Positions 36,301 through 51,300 of a DNA stretch of 64,000 nt are shown one piece after another (the first letter of the stretch is position 1; every line of letters starts with the position of its first letter). Both the position numbers and the translations under genes were made by a program. The stretch lies in NCBI GenBank assembly GCA_035041965.1, contig JAPYMA010002209.1, positions 1 to 64,000 of the forward strand, written 5' to 3'. This stretch comes from Anisakis pegreffii (lineage: Eukaryota > Nematoda > Chromadorea > Rhabditida > Anisakidae). The notes beneath the pieces are model-generated. The model was not told where the DNA came from and ran no database searches. It worked only from the letters and a program-made list of their open reading frames with translations.

Positions 36301-39300
36301 ACTAACTTCAAAGAATTTGATCATTTCAAACAATTTGATCATTTAAAACAGTGACTAAATTTGGCAAAGGAAATTCCGCTTCGAATAGCATTTTCCTCTG
36401 AAATCTTAGTCGATGACAGTGCAAATCTTTAAAGTCGTCACGGAGTGAATTTTCAAGCCTAATTCATCAATCGAAATTTAATCGTATGATTGCAAATGGC
36501 TCCGGTTTTGGGATGAAACTGAACAATGGATGAATTGTTCCAATTATTAACAGTACAGGTGAGTCAAGTGTCAAGAGTCATATGGGAAGCGCGATTAAGG
36601 GAGAATAAAGATGGAAGAAGGGTGAGCTGAGCAATAATAGCAATTATCTTGTTAGGTCATGCCGCTTTGATCGCTCGAATAGCTTTTCCTGTTTTCAGTT
36701 GGCTCTGAGGATTGCTAGATCTTAAGTGATTGGAATTAAAGACGCATAAAATGGCCCCTAAATGGAGGAGATTTACGCTTGAAAGCACCGCATATTTCGT
36801 ATTCAACCACCGAATTATAATGAAGTAACGGAAGCGTTTGAGTTAGCGCTAGTGGTCAGCCGCTTTCATGTGTCCAATTGCATTGAGCTTGAAAAACGCC
36901 TACTATTGCTACAGTCACTGTTATTATTATCACTTTAATATTATCGTTCTCATTGTGAGTATCGACCATAATATCATTAGCATTAAGATTGAGTTTAATA
37001 TTACTGTTGTTACTATAATATTAAATTCCTATTATTATTTCAGTATCATGTCAGTATGAACTGCAAGAAGAGATTCATTGATGTTTGAATAAAAAGCAAC
37101 AGATTTCTTTGAGATGGGTATGAATAGAGTATGCATTTACATTTCGTTGAAAGGATTGTAGGGTTGGGTTCCTGACAATCCTATCGTTCGTAACGCTTAT
37201 CACTACTGCTGCTTTCTTTCAAAGTTTTATTTCATCACAGAAAAGATCTCCTGGATTATTCTATCAATATTTTGATCTTTAATATCAGAAGAGATGAAAA
37301 CAAGGCGAGCGATCAAAATGCGGCAACTATGAATGAAAAGAGATTAGCATACGAAATTGACTGATCCGAAAGCAGACTCGAAATAATTCCGCTTCAGCGA
37401 ACATGAATATGCTCAATTATATAAATGTAAATGGAATAATATAACCGTAAGATAATAATTGAAATTATTAGCTTGATTCAACACAAAAGCATTGAACCAT
37501 TCAAAACATATGCTCATAACGAATGAATAATTGAATGAGGCCAATCGACATTAGTGAGTAAATTTCTCGATTATATTAAAACGATTGCGAGTTGATTAAA
37601 ATTTAATTCTTAATTAACCGCATGCAACATCGCATTCTATATGCACACTTAATGAATTCGCTCCCCTTTTATTAATTGCTTCAGAACCAACTGATTCACA
37701 ACCAACAATTTCATTGAGCATTTCAAATAACATTCAGTCCCTTTCCTCAGTCAAAACTCATCATTTGATAACAGCTGCAGTTCTAGTCAATTTTTTTCAT
37801 TGACTTATTTGCAAGATGCCATGTCGTCTGTCAATTCGGCACATTCAAAAAACCATTATCACGTCTGTCTGCAGTGGTCCATCACATCACATTCCGCATT
37901 AATGAAAATGAATAGAATTCACTTAAAATTGAGACGCTATTTTCCAACGAATCTATTATATAAATTCCTTATCTCACCCCATCTGCACACGTAAAAATAT
38001 TCTCTAAGTGCACCTATGAGCTGAAGACACAATGAAATGAACCCATAAATGTGCAAGGCTCATCACAGTCATTCCGTCGTTCCAAAAAACAAGATTACTT
38101 TCTAATCGTATGATGAGAGAATGCAATGAGTGGCGGCTGCTGGTTATGGCTTGAAGAGGCATTTCCGTACTTGTTAAGATGCTATTTTAGGCTGCTTAAT
38201 TGAATGCTTCCATTAAAAAATCATCAATCCTACTTGATGCCACTTTTGATGCGTTAACATATCCATTCATGGTTGGTTGGCCTATCGATAAGGAATGTGC
38301 AATGAGCGGAATGCTTTGGTGAGTTTTGGTTTTACTCAGAAACTGCCTCGAATGTGGACAGAATTCACAAATCAATACGACACTTCTTCCCTAGTTTTGG
38401 AAATGCATTTCTTGGGTGAAGCGTTTTCATCTTGCTCGAAGTGATTTCTTCTCTGCATAAAAAAAAGTGAACGAACATAATTCAATTTGCTTCTATAACC
38501 ACACAGCTGCGTCTCATTTTCGTGGTTGCTTAAATATATGTGTAGAACGAACGAGATAAAGAGAGCATAAAAATGCCACTAAACGAGACGAAAATGCTGC
38601 TGCTGTGAATGCTCCTGAACGGCAAGCATGAGTGAAACTCGTCGAATTTCGAATGCAACAAACCGAATGCGCCTCAGCAATATCACAACTGGTATCCTCT
38701 AGAGACGGCGGTGCCATAGTTTCACCGGAACTACTGTGTGCGGCTGCCGATGACGGGCAAAGTTCAGAGCTGGGCACCAATCGTCCATAGAAAGTATTCT
38801 CGATCAAAATGTGCGTATTCCTCGGACAATGCAACGTGATCTTCTCACCGTCACACGCTTGCACCAGATTGTTCTTGAGACTTTCCATCATTAACGCTGA
38901 AATTTGTTGAATTTAACTATTTGAATAAAAAATTTTTTTGTTCAGCAAAATTTCTGCTCAGCAATGTTGTTTTTATTACAAATGTTCGCCGCACATTAGA
39001 GAGGCAACAAATGGGGGAAGTGATTGGGAGAAGTTACGCAATTGGCCACTCACTAATAATTCAGAAATCTAATCACAGAAAGTGCATGTTTTGCTTTGAT
39101 TGCCCTAATAACCACAGGAAAATTGGCAAACCAAAATATCTTTCGCTATGTTTCTCGAATTCGCGAAAAGATTCCATTGCTTACAATTAATAGCAAAATT
39201 GTGTTATTCTCTCTTAATCAGTAACAAATTTCACTGTTCGTTTCTTTGTGATCTTCTCATTTCATTCGTGATCTATAGAAATTTTTTGACATCAGTTGAT

Positions 39301-42300
39301 CAAAAGCTCCCACTTAAGTGTCCCGTTTTGCCCCTCCAATGCTAATTTCTCTTGATTCAATGAAAAGCTTGCTTTATCACACTTCAGCTACACAAACAAT
39401 TTACATAGTGAGGACATAGTTACAAGCTGCACGATTCGCACTTGGCGATTCACTCAAAAGATTGCTGCTTCTCAATTACATGCGATTGACAATTGATGGC
39501 CTCATAAGAGTGGCTGAAGACAATACACACTCCGCACATACACTTCACTACTACACCTGAGAGCAGCAAACAATTCCATAGAAAACGAACAGAAAACTTG
39601 AAGCAATCACACACATTTGGCGTATTTTCATTTGTAGAAACATTCTTTTTTTTCGCAAAAAACAAAAACAACTCCGTAAAGCACGAAAAAAGCTCCGAGT
39701 TAAGCTCTCAACAAGGCGCTTTCACTGCACACGGTAAAAATTTTGATTTGCCCGTGAATGCTCTTGCATTCCATTCAGCCGAAACAATGAATGATCAGCT
39801 AAAGAGAATCCTCAAAATTATTTCCAAACTCTCAAATATTCCTTCTTAAATATTCCTTTGTAAAAGATCACTCACTGAATGTGAGCTGGAGTCAGGAATG
39901 CAATTACCAGTACAATTTAAATCTTAGATCAAAGCCTTTGCGATAAGACTGTATAATCTTCTGGTTTTAGGAGCAACTTGAAAACATTAACACAGCAGAT
40001 CCATGCAAAGTACAATTTCTAAAAGATGAATCATTGATGACAGAAAACACATAATTTCATCTACGTTAGAACTTGTAAACACTCTCAAGATAATTAAAAA
40101 TAATTTCAACTGGAAACTGCACGCAAATTGTTTGGAAAACTTGAATTTATAATAGAGATGTTGAGTGATATTTCTTCGGAAGTCACGTCCGTTCGAATCA
40201 TTTGTATCGTTCAAAGAAGAACGCAACGAAAACATCGGAAATTCATTCTGTAGCAATGCACTCACTCGTCAGTCAGTTTTCACGATGCAATCATGAAAAG
40301 CAGAAAAAATGTTTTGAATAAATTTACGTTGCTTTTATGAATATCCGATTTCGTCTACGAATGCGCATACTAAATGAGTTATGTGTACTTTTTGCTCTCG
40401 ATGCAAATGAATTTCTCTCATTCAAGTAAAATTGAAAAATCAAAAATTTGTCAATTTTATTACTGATGAGGAGAAGATGTCAATGAGTCCATTTTATCAT
40501 TTCTCAATACTCCTTTGTATTTTCGGAGCTCTTCATTCAAGTTTTCAATAATATAATCCCATAAGATCGATTGACCAACTTCGATTGTATATTTACAGCG
40601 ATAACAAAGAAAACACTTCAAATGTTATCCGCATTATACTGCATTTTGACTGTATAGAGAGATCAACGGTGTTTGTAAGCAGTAATCATTATTTGAAGCC
40701 AGCCACTCGTTACAATTAGTTGAACGATCATTTATTTACATAGAAATTTGAAACTCGATTCGTATGTTGCTATTAGTATTACTTTTACTATTATCATTTG
40801 TCACTGGGACAATTTGAAATAATTCTCGAGCGGTATTCAATCACACGTTCAGCAATTCAATTGAATGAAAGTAGTTTAAATCAGCAGTTCGATAAGATAT
40901 GCCCCTAAAGCAGAGTTAGTTCAAAGTAATATTTGCTCGAACACAGACATCTGATAGTGAGTCAACGTTATGCGATAAACGCTTTGCGAATTCAATTCAT
41001 TCACCGCTCCAATTGTGTAGTTTCGGAAGCTTATTTGGTCACACTCGACAACAAATCGCATTTAAGCTGGTTGGTTGCCCGCTTAGTGAAAAAGATTGGA
41101 TAATGTTCTAGATGGTCGATAATTGTATTTATTCTTTGGATGAAATCCGTTAATATCCGCTAATATCAGTTAGCAAGTAAACGGAAACAAGCGCTGAAGT
41201 GGTGAAGTGTTGAATATGAGCTATAAAAGGATTTAGTCTGCTTCCAAAATGGAAGATAAAGAGCAGAGAGATAAAACGTAGAATTTCATTTGGCCCAATG
41301 AAGTCCGCACAAGATGTGATAATTAAATATAAGCGCAATGCATTCAACGATTGTCATGCTCTCAAAGCGATGATGAATTTACTCTCTAAGAGTGATCATA
41401 TTTACTCGTCGTACTTCTTTAGAACACCACTCAAATGTTTGTGTCAATTGTGAAATAATATTGCCCTATATCCTCACTAAATTCTCTTGAACGTTTCGCA
41501 ATCGGATAACATCACCGCAGTCAGTGTCGTCATCCAAAAAAGCTAAACGTAAGCTTTCCACTCATTAATGATTAGTCTTAAGCTGAGGTTCGATGATATT
41601 AAACTCAAGTTGATAGTTGATGAAGTTTGACCGATTACCATTCGAGGCTTTTATTGATGCTTTCTTATGGTCAGGATGATTTCTTACAGTCAGTTGTTCA
41701 TTTCGGTTAAGCACAGGCACTTCCTATCGTAGCACACTTATCTGGTGGCTGTGTCCTTCCCTCATTCACACATCAGTCATTCACCAACAAATCATCATCT
41801 AATTTGCAAAAGATGTTGTTTTCAGTGCCAGTGATGTCAGTTGGCCAGTTGGATCAAACAATCACATGTATACACTTACGAGGCAGTTGTTTGAACGTAC
41901 TGAGTCGTTTGGGTTAATAAATTTGTAAACAAGTATGTAAACAAGTAAACAAGCAGATTGTTCATTCACGCTTCCCTTCATCCACCCACCCGTATTGTGC
42001 TTAATTTATCTGGATGAATTTAAGCCGAGCAGTCCAGCTTAAATCTTACATTATAATTTATCACTTTGAGGATAAGCTTTCTCAAGCAACTACATGCATA
42101 TCTATCCCAGCTATATTCGTTCATCCATAATAAATAAATAACTGAAAACGTGAATAAGTGTAAGCCTACAGTTATCCTTATTCACTTTTGATCTAGTTTA
42201 TTCAAATTTGTTCACATGGTTCCATGCATTCGAACGACCCAAACCACTGAAGAGGTGTACTCAGCAGATGAATTTGTGCATAAGAGCAATTTTCAGAAAG

Positions 42301-45300
42301 TAATTTCCACAAAAATTCAATTAACATCGTTGATAGAAGATCAGTTTCTTATTTATTTTAGTCTTCTTTTCATGGCTGAATGATTTCCTGTCATTTCATG
42401 AAGAAGTTAAAAAATGCATTTCGCATTGACCATTCGAGTGCTTCTCGCACGACTGAATAACGGAATAAATGAGTGCTGATAATGTTTTCTACGAGATATT
42501 CAATAGATCGTTTTTTTCATGATAAGCGGAGATATTCTCAATATCGGTTGAACAGGAAAACAGATTGAGAATTTGCAAAGGAGAGATATTTTTCTGAGAA
42601 ATTGAAAGATTCGATCGAGTTTGCATAGTCGCAATATATTCGAAAAATATGGTGTTATTCATTCGCTGCTCGTGAGTAATGACGGAATGCAAGAAATATT
42701 TTTCGGGCATATTTTTGATCTGCAGATCACATATCCACCATCGGTCTTATCCTTTGAGAGTATCAAATGACTGAGAGGTCAGATTATCATATCAGTCACT
42801 AGGCGATCATATCACCCATTCATTTCGATCAGTATTGATCCGTTATCACTGTTGTTCATATCCTGTTCTTCATTTCAACATGAATCCAACGAGATACCTC
42901 TCAGTGCGATACCTTCCAGTTCGTCAGTCTTATATTCAAAAGAAACAGCCGAACCTATGAACAGATGAAGAGAACGGATGCAAATGACTAACAATGAGTG
43001 ATAAAATGAGGAAATGAGTGAAGAAATGAGGAAATGACTGTATGGAATAAATTAGCATTAAAATTATGCTTGTTATTATTATTATTGTTATTGTTGTAGA
43101 TTGTTATTGCTACATACATATCGCTGTTACATTAATCAACACAAAACTGTTTCGAATGCATTCAGTGAATAAGACAATCAAGCAGTATGTATGTATTTGT
43201 ATCTATGTGAACACATATTACTTATGAATAAAATTAATTGTAATTGTAACAGCTGCGACTTGAGGTGATCACACAATAGTCAGTCAGCTAATATATTCGT
43301 ACACAGCATCATATCCGAATGCATTTCTAAACAACGTAAAGCTTGTTTTCATGTTTCATTTGTTTATTTATTGCACTCTCACATTATGCACGCATCATGT
43401 TTGTTTAAACAAATCCATGCGTGTGCTATGTTCTTCCGCATGATTGCACCGTAGAGGTCAATCGAGCAGGTCATCTAACAGAGGCGGCAGTTCTTATCCA
43501 CCTATCTGTAAACAAAGTCTGCACAGCGGATTCATATCGATAGCGCAATCGAAGCTTACCCTCCCTATGATGGTTGGTCATCATAACCGTCATCATTTGA
43601 TGGTCACTCATTCTATGTCCTAATAAGATGAGATGACTCAGCACCAGCCTCTTATGAATGATCATCCGCTAATTACAGCTACCGGGATAATAGAAAAGAC
43701 AAGTGAGAAGAGGAGAGAATCCCGTAATCTCGAGGCTAGAGAAGAGAGACTCAAGTCATGGTGGCTCCCTGCGGGGTAGCGCAAGAAACTCATTCAATTA
43801 ATTACTCTCCTCTCGTAATAGTATCAATGGCAAATTGCCTTTAATATAACAAATATAATCGAGTATATTGAACGATATTCAACATTCGAATGCATAATGC
43901 ATAATGTTAACTTATTCAATTGGATTGCCTTCATGACTATTAATAATCTTCGTAGTATCATTGTTACACCAACTCATATTCATATTTGCTGATCGATTTA
44001 TTGAAATTTGAGACAGAGTGTAGCGGTGCAACGAATAATTTTGATGGTAGTAGTAGTAGTTGAATGGGTAAACGCAGCGGCAATATTTCAACTTTGGATA
44101 TATTGAATGTTGTTGAAGGCATACGCATCGGATTACTCGTCTCAATATTACAATTCAAGTTAAACAAGCAAATTCCTTGTGACCTAGTGCATATCTTAGG
44201 AGTTAGCTCGTATATCTTGCTTATCTCGCAATGATCAGTGACATAGATCCAATTTCGACCTTTGGTCAGCGCTGAACCTTTTGATTCGCTCATATCAACA
44301 GAGCGCCATGCGGTTTGAGTTTCTTTTCCTATCTCACCGACTCTGTCTTGCTTCAAAGGTGACTTGAGATAAAAATCGAAAATTCCGAACACCTCAACAA
44401 AAATGGAGATTATTCATGAGCACTGTGGATGAACTGGTTTATCAGATTTCACTGAGTACTGTATTAATTTAAATCTTCAGATGTTGTTTATTCAGTTCAA
44501 CTGAGCGGTGTGTGAATCGAATTACATTCGAGGATTCTCGCTGCTAAGAGGAATCAAATTTCCATGAACGAATAAAGACACCGGAAAATTTGAGAACAAA
44601 TTTTTCGGTTTGAAAAGATTCCAGATATGAAAATAGATTGTGAAATGTGATATTACAAGATGTTTTAAAACTGAATTCAAAAGGAATGCATCCCTTAGCG
44701 AAAAATGTTTCATTAATATCAATTTACCACTAAATACATCCATTTCAATTTTCGATTTCTTAATCGAAGTCTGTTTTCGTTTGAATGATTTGTGAGGCAC
44801 GCAAGTGAAACGTCAAAATCACTATTTCGTAGCAGCTGCTCAAAGCGATCATAGTTCTTTGTTACTGTTTTTCTGTCAATTCAGATTTGTTAATCGCTTG
44901 CTGATCGACCAATACCGTTTGCCTGTGGCCACAGGAGGTGGTCTGCGGTCGCCATTCAATTTCATGCAATCACACAACAATCTCTCAAAAATGCTGCTCT
45001 AACTCAACAAAATTCAACAAATCCCTTAAACATTTCGAACTATCCCCAATGCCCCAATTCAATCAAATGCTAGTGTTTTGATGATCTCAATGAAACATAA
45101 GTCAATCATCATCCCAACATTCAATAGAGGCTGTACTGAGTTCATAAATAATTCAAAGGGACTGCTTTCATAATCTAATGAATAGTGTGATGCTAATAAG
45201 TGAATTCAATTAAATTATGAAATGGGATCTCCTTGAGCGTAACGAACTGACTATAATAACTCGATGTGTACGTCGTCCGTAACTGTGTCTACAATTACAT

Positions 45301-48300
45301 ATAATCATCCGTCATGCAATGGTGTTCATGTTCGTGTGTCATAACTGAAAGTGGTTTGTACTCTACACACCATCACCCGACTGCTCTGAACAAACACCGA
45401 TTGATCTCTATCATTGCCATTTTCGGATCTGATTGGCCCGATTCAGAGCAAAATTTCTCGGATATTTCATTTCCCAACAACCACAGAATGTATTCGAACA
45501 AGTTGAACAAGTGAAAATTTTCCATCGAGACGACTTTCCAGAGTTTTTCCGAACATAATCAACTAATGGGTACGAATGCGTATTGGTCGCATAATGTTTA
45601 CCAAAATACTTTTGCATGTGCATGATTTGGACATAAAAACAGCAAAAAAAGCTTTTCAGTGCTCAAAAGAAGAAGCAAGAATTCGCCTCATGTGTGCTTC
45701 GAAAAATTTCATTAATAAAATCCTGACTGCATAGATTTATTTGACTTCTGCGGCTACTATCACTCTTCAAATTTTATTATCCACTTGGGATCCGTTCACC
45801 TTTTATGTGAACAAGGATTTAGCTTCATGTAAAAAGATTTATTTGAGCAGATTCCACATGAAAGAAGCACATTTAAAGGAACACTTCATATGAAAATGGC
45901 ACCAACAACAATGACATTTCACCTTTTTTATCATACTTTGCATGGATCCACTAAATTTAAAACGGCATCAATTTCGGAACGAGTAAAGTGTATTTGTCAG
46001 CAATTTTCCGTGAATGTCAAGCAACCAATCAGTGAAAATTTAGCGTTCAAGGAGCTTTTTTCAGCTTTCTAGAGGCAAATTTTGTCAATTTGCATAAATT
46101 TCCATTCAGCAGCTGAATGGGAAAGCAAGCTTTCCACACCAGAAACATGTCTCTAGCAAATGACCTTACGCCTGCCTGGTTCATGCACGAATGGATCACA
46201 AAACTGTGCATGATGCGCGCATTCCATGTGCAGGCAGCACTTAGCATGCTACTAGCGTGATACTTATTCATACCATATGTCTACTATTTGATTCGCTTCA
46301 TTAGGTTTGTTGTCGCTTATTACGACGGAACTAATCATAATCACAAAACCATCGCCAAAAAAACTTCTTTCTCAACAAATTTGGCTTAAATCACTTATGC
46401 AAAAGCAGTACGTATGTGAGCATATTTGGACTCAGTGGTGTATTTACTTACGCCAGTGTTAACTGCGTTTCAACACACCACCTATTAATCATGATTGCAT
46501 CTAGATTCGAGGATTTTAGCAAGTGGATTTGCTTCATTTGCACATGACAGGGGATTAGGATGACAGATGTCAAACGTTATTATGCAGAAGTATATCTATT
46601 GTTTTGTTATGTTTACTAATGAGTCTTTTTGTTCACGTGTAGATCATAAATTATCATTTGACGTTTACTAGACAATCTCTCGCTTTACAGACCAGAAACC
46701 AAGTCTAAAAAGCTGGAGACTCAATGGCTTGACACCCTCACAATCTCATCTGGAGAAGAACAGTAATAGCAGCATCATTTTCTTCGAGTTAGAAAATTTT
46801 TTCAGAATTGAACAGATGGCTGCTTGTTTCCTCATTGGACTGGCTGATCTTTTCATAAGCAAGTATGAGAAGCGGAATTCAATACGGAATTCTTAAGGCT
46901 TCCTCATGTGATCGCTGGTGTGGTGAACTTGAAGACAGTTTATAGAATGCAGTAAAAACAGAAACCCTCATGAATTCTACCAGCAACAAACTAACGATTC
47001 GATCAGTAGTAGATATATAGTATAAAAAAGTAGTCGATGATGAAAACACATAGTTTCAGTGTGGTGTATATGTGGATTGCTTACACTGAAAAGCATTTAA
47101 TAGCAGCACCACTACAAACAAATCCATATGCACGCTTTTGAAGCATTTCCGACTCCACTCAAATTCCCTCAAAATGATTTAGGATTGTAAAAATTCAGTT
47201 GAGCAAAAGCTTCATTACTTCAACGTGTAATGTTCTGCTCGAAGAACTTGGAACAGCTCAATGCTTTTGCAAACTACACACATATTGATGGTGTTTTCTA
47301 ACAGAAGGCAACAAACTTTTTCAGCCTTCAGCGGTTTTTCCAATTGAACACGATTCGCCATATTTTAAATTCCACTTGATTAATAGGCATTTTCATTTGT
47401 CAATTAAAACAGGAAAAAGCTCAAGAAACAAAAAAGAAAACGAAACCACTTGAATGTGCGTAAATTTTTTCGTAAATTCGTAAATTTCGAGATCAAGAAC
47501 ATATTTTTGGGAATTTTTTTGGTTTTCCATCGCTTCTCAATCCTGAACCAATGTAAAACCCGACCGAGCTCCGAGGAGTGCGGATTGTGTGTTTAGGTGT
47601 ATGCTGAGGACAAAATCACTTTTGAAAGCTGAGTCAAAATTGGTTGCGGAGTTCGACACAACTGACACTCGACAAATTCTGACAGCCCCGATAGAAGGCA
47701 TCGTTGGAATGTCTCTCATTTATCATTTGTCAGTTCAGTTGTCATGTGCGATTTGTCTGTCACTCAACAAAAAAAAAAACTAATTAACGGTCTCATTCTC
47801 ACTTTGGAAAACATTTTTGACACAATGTACTCTTCTTCTTGCATTTACTTTCTACTTTCTTGATCTGTGAGTGAGGAGAGTATCAATTGGATTATTTTTT
47901 GTGATGAAAGATAGAATTTCTTGAGTGATACTCACCGTTTATGGCCTCTAGCTATGCCAACTAAACGAAAAAATCAGCTCGACTGTGCGAGTGTTCATTA
48001 GATGAAACGCTGTCAATGTTCTCACAGAAACCTATGGTACCAGTCAAGTGAATAAAGCACACTAAAACTTGCCTAAACACCACCGAAACAAAAAATAGCA
48101 TATACACTCCAAAAAACACAAAACAAACAAACAAATAACTAATAATAGCAATCAATGCACACTTGAACATATGAGCGATTTGGTGAACACTCACTACGAG
48201 CAGCGAAACTTATGAATAACTGAAAAAAATGTTCAAATTTTTTCCTGAACAATCTAATAGTTAAGTGAGTGGTGAGTGAGTGATAAGCAAGCATTTCAAC

Positions 48301-51300
48301 TGCTTGCTAGCTGCTTCATTCAATAGTATAGTTTTCTGCACATTCGTAACTTTAAGCAGCAGCAGCATTTCACTGGATTGAAAATGAATGAATGCGATGC
48401 GATGCATTGCGATAGGATGTGGATGGATAAAAGGATGGAAGGAAATACGACGACGACGACGACGACATCAACATTTACAAAACAAACGGCTATCAAATAT
48501 GGCACTGAATAGAGAGCGAATATGGATATTTTAAGCAACTTCACAATATTTCAATTTTAACATTTGTATGATGTACTCACTGTGTCTCATTTTGACATCA
48601 CGCCACATCACTAAAGTAAGTTTCGGTGGTTATTCGATTGTTTTTTCATATGCAAATAATTATGAGAAACAAACAAACAAACAAATTGCTTTGAGAGTGA
48701 AAATTTTTTGTGTGAAATTGGCGATCGTTCGAAAATTCGTTTGAATTTATAGAACAAGTTTTGAGGTGCTTTGATCGCAATAAAGACTTTTAGTCTATTT
48801 TTTGTTCAGTGCAAATATGATAAATCATAACAAAGATTTTATTTCTAATCATGACAAAGTCAAACAGCTGAGATTTTTTTCATTTTCTTCTAAACAAACG
48901 TTGGAAAATTCCAAGCGGAAATTCACCACTCAGATCACGAAAATTCTTTGCACATTCCATCGGTTTCCACTCATGATTTCAAAAAATGTCTTCAATAAAT
49001 TCAACATCTCCACAGTACAACCAGTCCTAATCACATATTTTATTTGTTGAGCTAATCACCGCTCAATTATATCTCTCTCATAAAACTAATGTGCAAATAG
49101 TGATCTTGCTAGAGCATTCGAATCTTTTATTTCAGTTCATCATCAATAATGATAACACTATTACTAAAACTGATAAAAATTTTCATCTTATTACTAATAC
49201 TAATAATAATGAATATTTTTCGAGGATAGTGATAAATTGACACCGGTAAATTTCAATGTGCATTTGAAAGCAGAACTTTCACTAATCAATGTTGACTCCA
49301 ATTAAAAGTCTTTGTTGATTTAAGCAGCTCTCATCGAAACCACACAGAAACTAAGCAATAACAGATGCTCAGCGAGCGAGCACTCAAAAAGAAGGATGTT
49401 ATTTATGGGAATACAATTTGGTGGGTCATTTCTTCTCACAAACATAAGCTGTTTTACTTCTGTTCCAAAAAAGTTTTTATTTAGGGCAATAGCAATGCAA
49501 CGTATCGCAATAAATCACTGCCAAATGACATTGAAAAGTCATTTCGTTGTCAGAGGTAATCATTTCAATTCGACCATTATATATCCACACATCAACAATG
49601 ATCAATTGATATTTCACTGAACAACTGATGCTTCTCTTATTATTATTATTATTAGTAATAGTCTCATAAATATTAATTTTCCAGTTGGAATCTCGTTATG
49701 TAAACTAATGTCTAATTTTTTTCATTGATAAATATCTTACATTCACTCATAAGTATCTCATCATATCATTGTGCATCCATCATTTTCTATTGCTTTGCAA
49801 CAAATGATTCGCATTTTATTTAACAGATATTGACTTATTGTTAGAACAATTTTCGAAAATTTGAGGAATACTTACATCGTCTTCGAGCTGTAGGATTGGA
49901 AAATTTCATAGTGAAAGAATGAGTTATGTTATGGAGCATTTTTCGTGCTATTTTGAGAGCTCTACATTTTTCGTGTGTTCAAACGGATAGTGTACCGGTA
50001 AGGATTATTTCGGAAGGAATAATTTATCTGGGAAACTGCACAATTTTCAAACAAACTCTTGTACAAGTCTGAACCAGGTCACTGAAACACTTCATTCAGT
50101 TCGGCAGTCTTATAGGATAAATTCAGAGAACGAGAGAGAGCAATAGTATAATTCATGTAAAGATTCCGACCGCTAATTAAATTCACCTGCCACTAATTAG
50201 CAGTATCAACACCAGGTGTTCAGCGCCGGCCGCTCCATTAGGTGCCCCTCACTCGCTTAGTCATCTAAGCTCTATGCGCCTAATTCAATATGACTTACAT
50301 GAATGGTGACTTTTTGCTCTGTTCGTTGGTGCATGCCGTCGTTTGCTCTCAAATTATGGAAGCTTCTCAATGAATATTCCTCAAATAATTTCCTTTTTTC
50401 TGGGTTCTTTCTTAAAAACGAAAATCTATGCATCATTTACCAGCAGTTTTTATTACCAAAAGCAAATTTATGTTCACCAACGCAAATGAGAAAAAAGATT
50501 ACGTTTTGCATTCGTTTCACTGTCTTTTCATCCGTTTTACGGCCTTCAATCAAAGCGAACTTAATCATAAAATTCTTCTTGGATATCAAAAATGAGTTCC
50601 CTTAAGAAAATTCTTTGACGGTTATTTTTTCGGAGGAAACTTTCTTGCTAGCACTCTATCGTGCACACACTCGCACTATCCAGAATATCTTTTCCTTTGC
50701 ATTTTCGCATAAAAAATCAACTTTCCGTTCACTTCATCAAACGTAATTGTGTTGTTTTTCGCATCAAATGGCTTCATCGCATAAACTTTTCTATCTCCTA
50801 ATAAATTCTTCGTATGGCACACAACATGTTGAATTTCTCCACTGAAAAAAACTGGTGAGCAGTTACGATTCTCATCGCTTCCAATGAATTTCACAGATAC
50901 AAACGCATCAAGTAAATAGAGATTTAATCAGCTGAAAATTTTCAGTTTTTGCTTTTCTGTTTTTACGACTAACAGAACGAGCAGTTCAAGTGTATGCCAG
51001 TGAACACACATCCATCCAATCATGTCTATCATCCATAAGGATATACCATCCGTCTGGATTGCACAAGAATTGATCAGTGTGAAATGTGAGATCATTGAAG
51101 AGTGGAATGTGCACTCACTGGCAGCAGTTATCACTCGTAACGAACCGAATGCGTTGAATTTTGAAGCAATGCTCGAGAATTAAAGCATTCATTGTGCGAT
51201 AAATGAGTCCGCAAAACACCCGCACACAAATTTGCGTTTTTTCAATGCTTATGTAATGAAATGAAAAAGTTCACGAACAGCCGACTTTTCGGACAACAAA

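Noticed and set aside
43964..44392. Slight resemblance to the N-terminal Cys pattern of Wnt proteins (a C, about 12 residues, then LTPKIC)
   Set aside because: The residues after the second Cys do not fit Wnt, and no WNC, CKCHG or other Wnt block occurs nearby on that strand.
47537..47719. Overlapping ORFs on both strands in a slightly GC-richer patch
   Set aside because: No family resemblance, no splice partners, and no terminal repeats to suggest an element.
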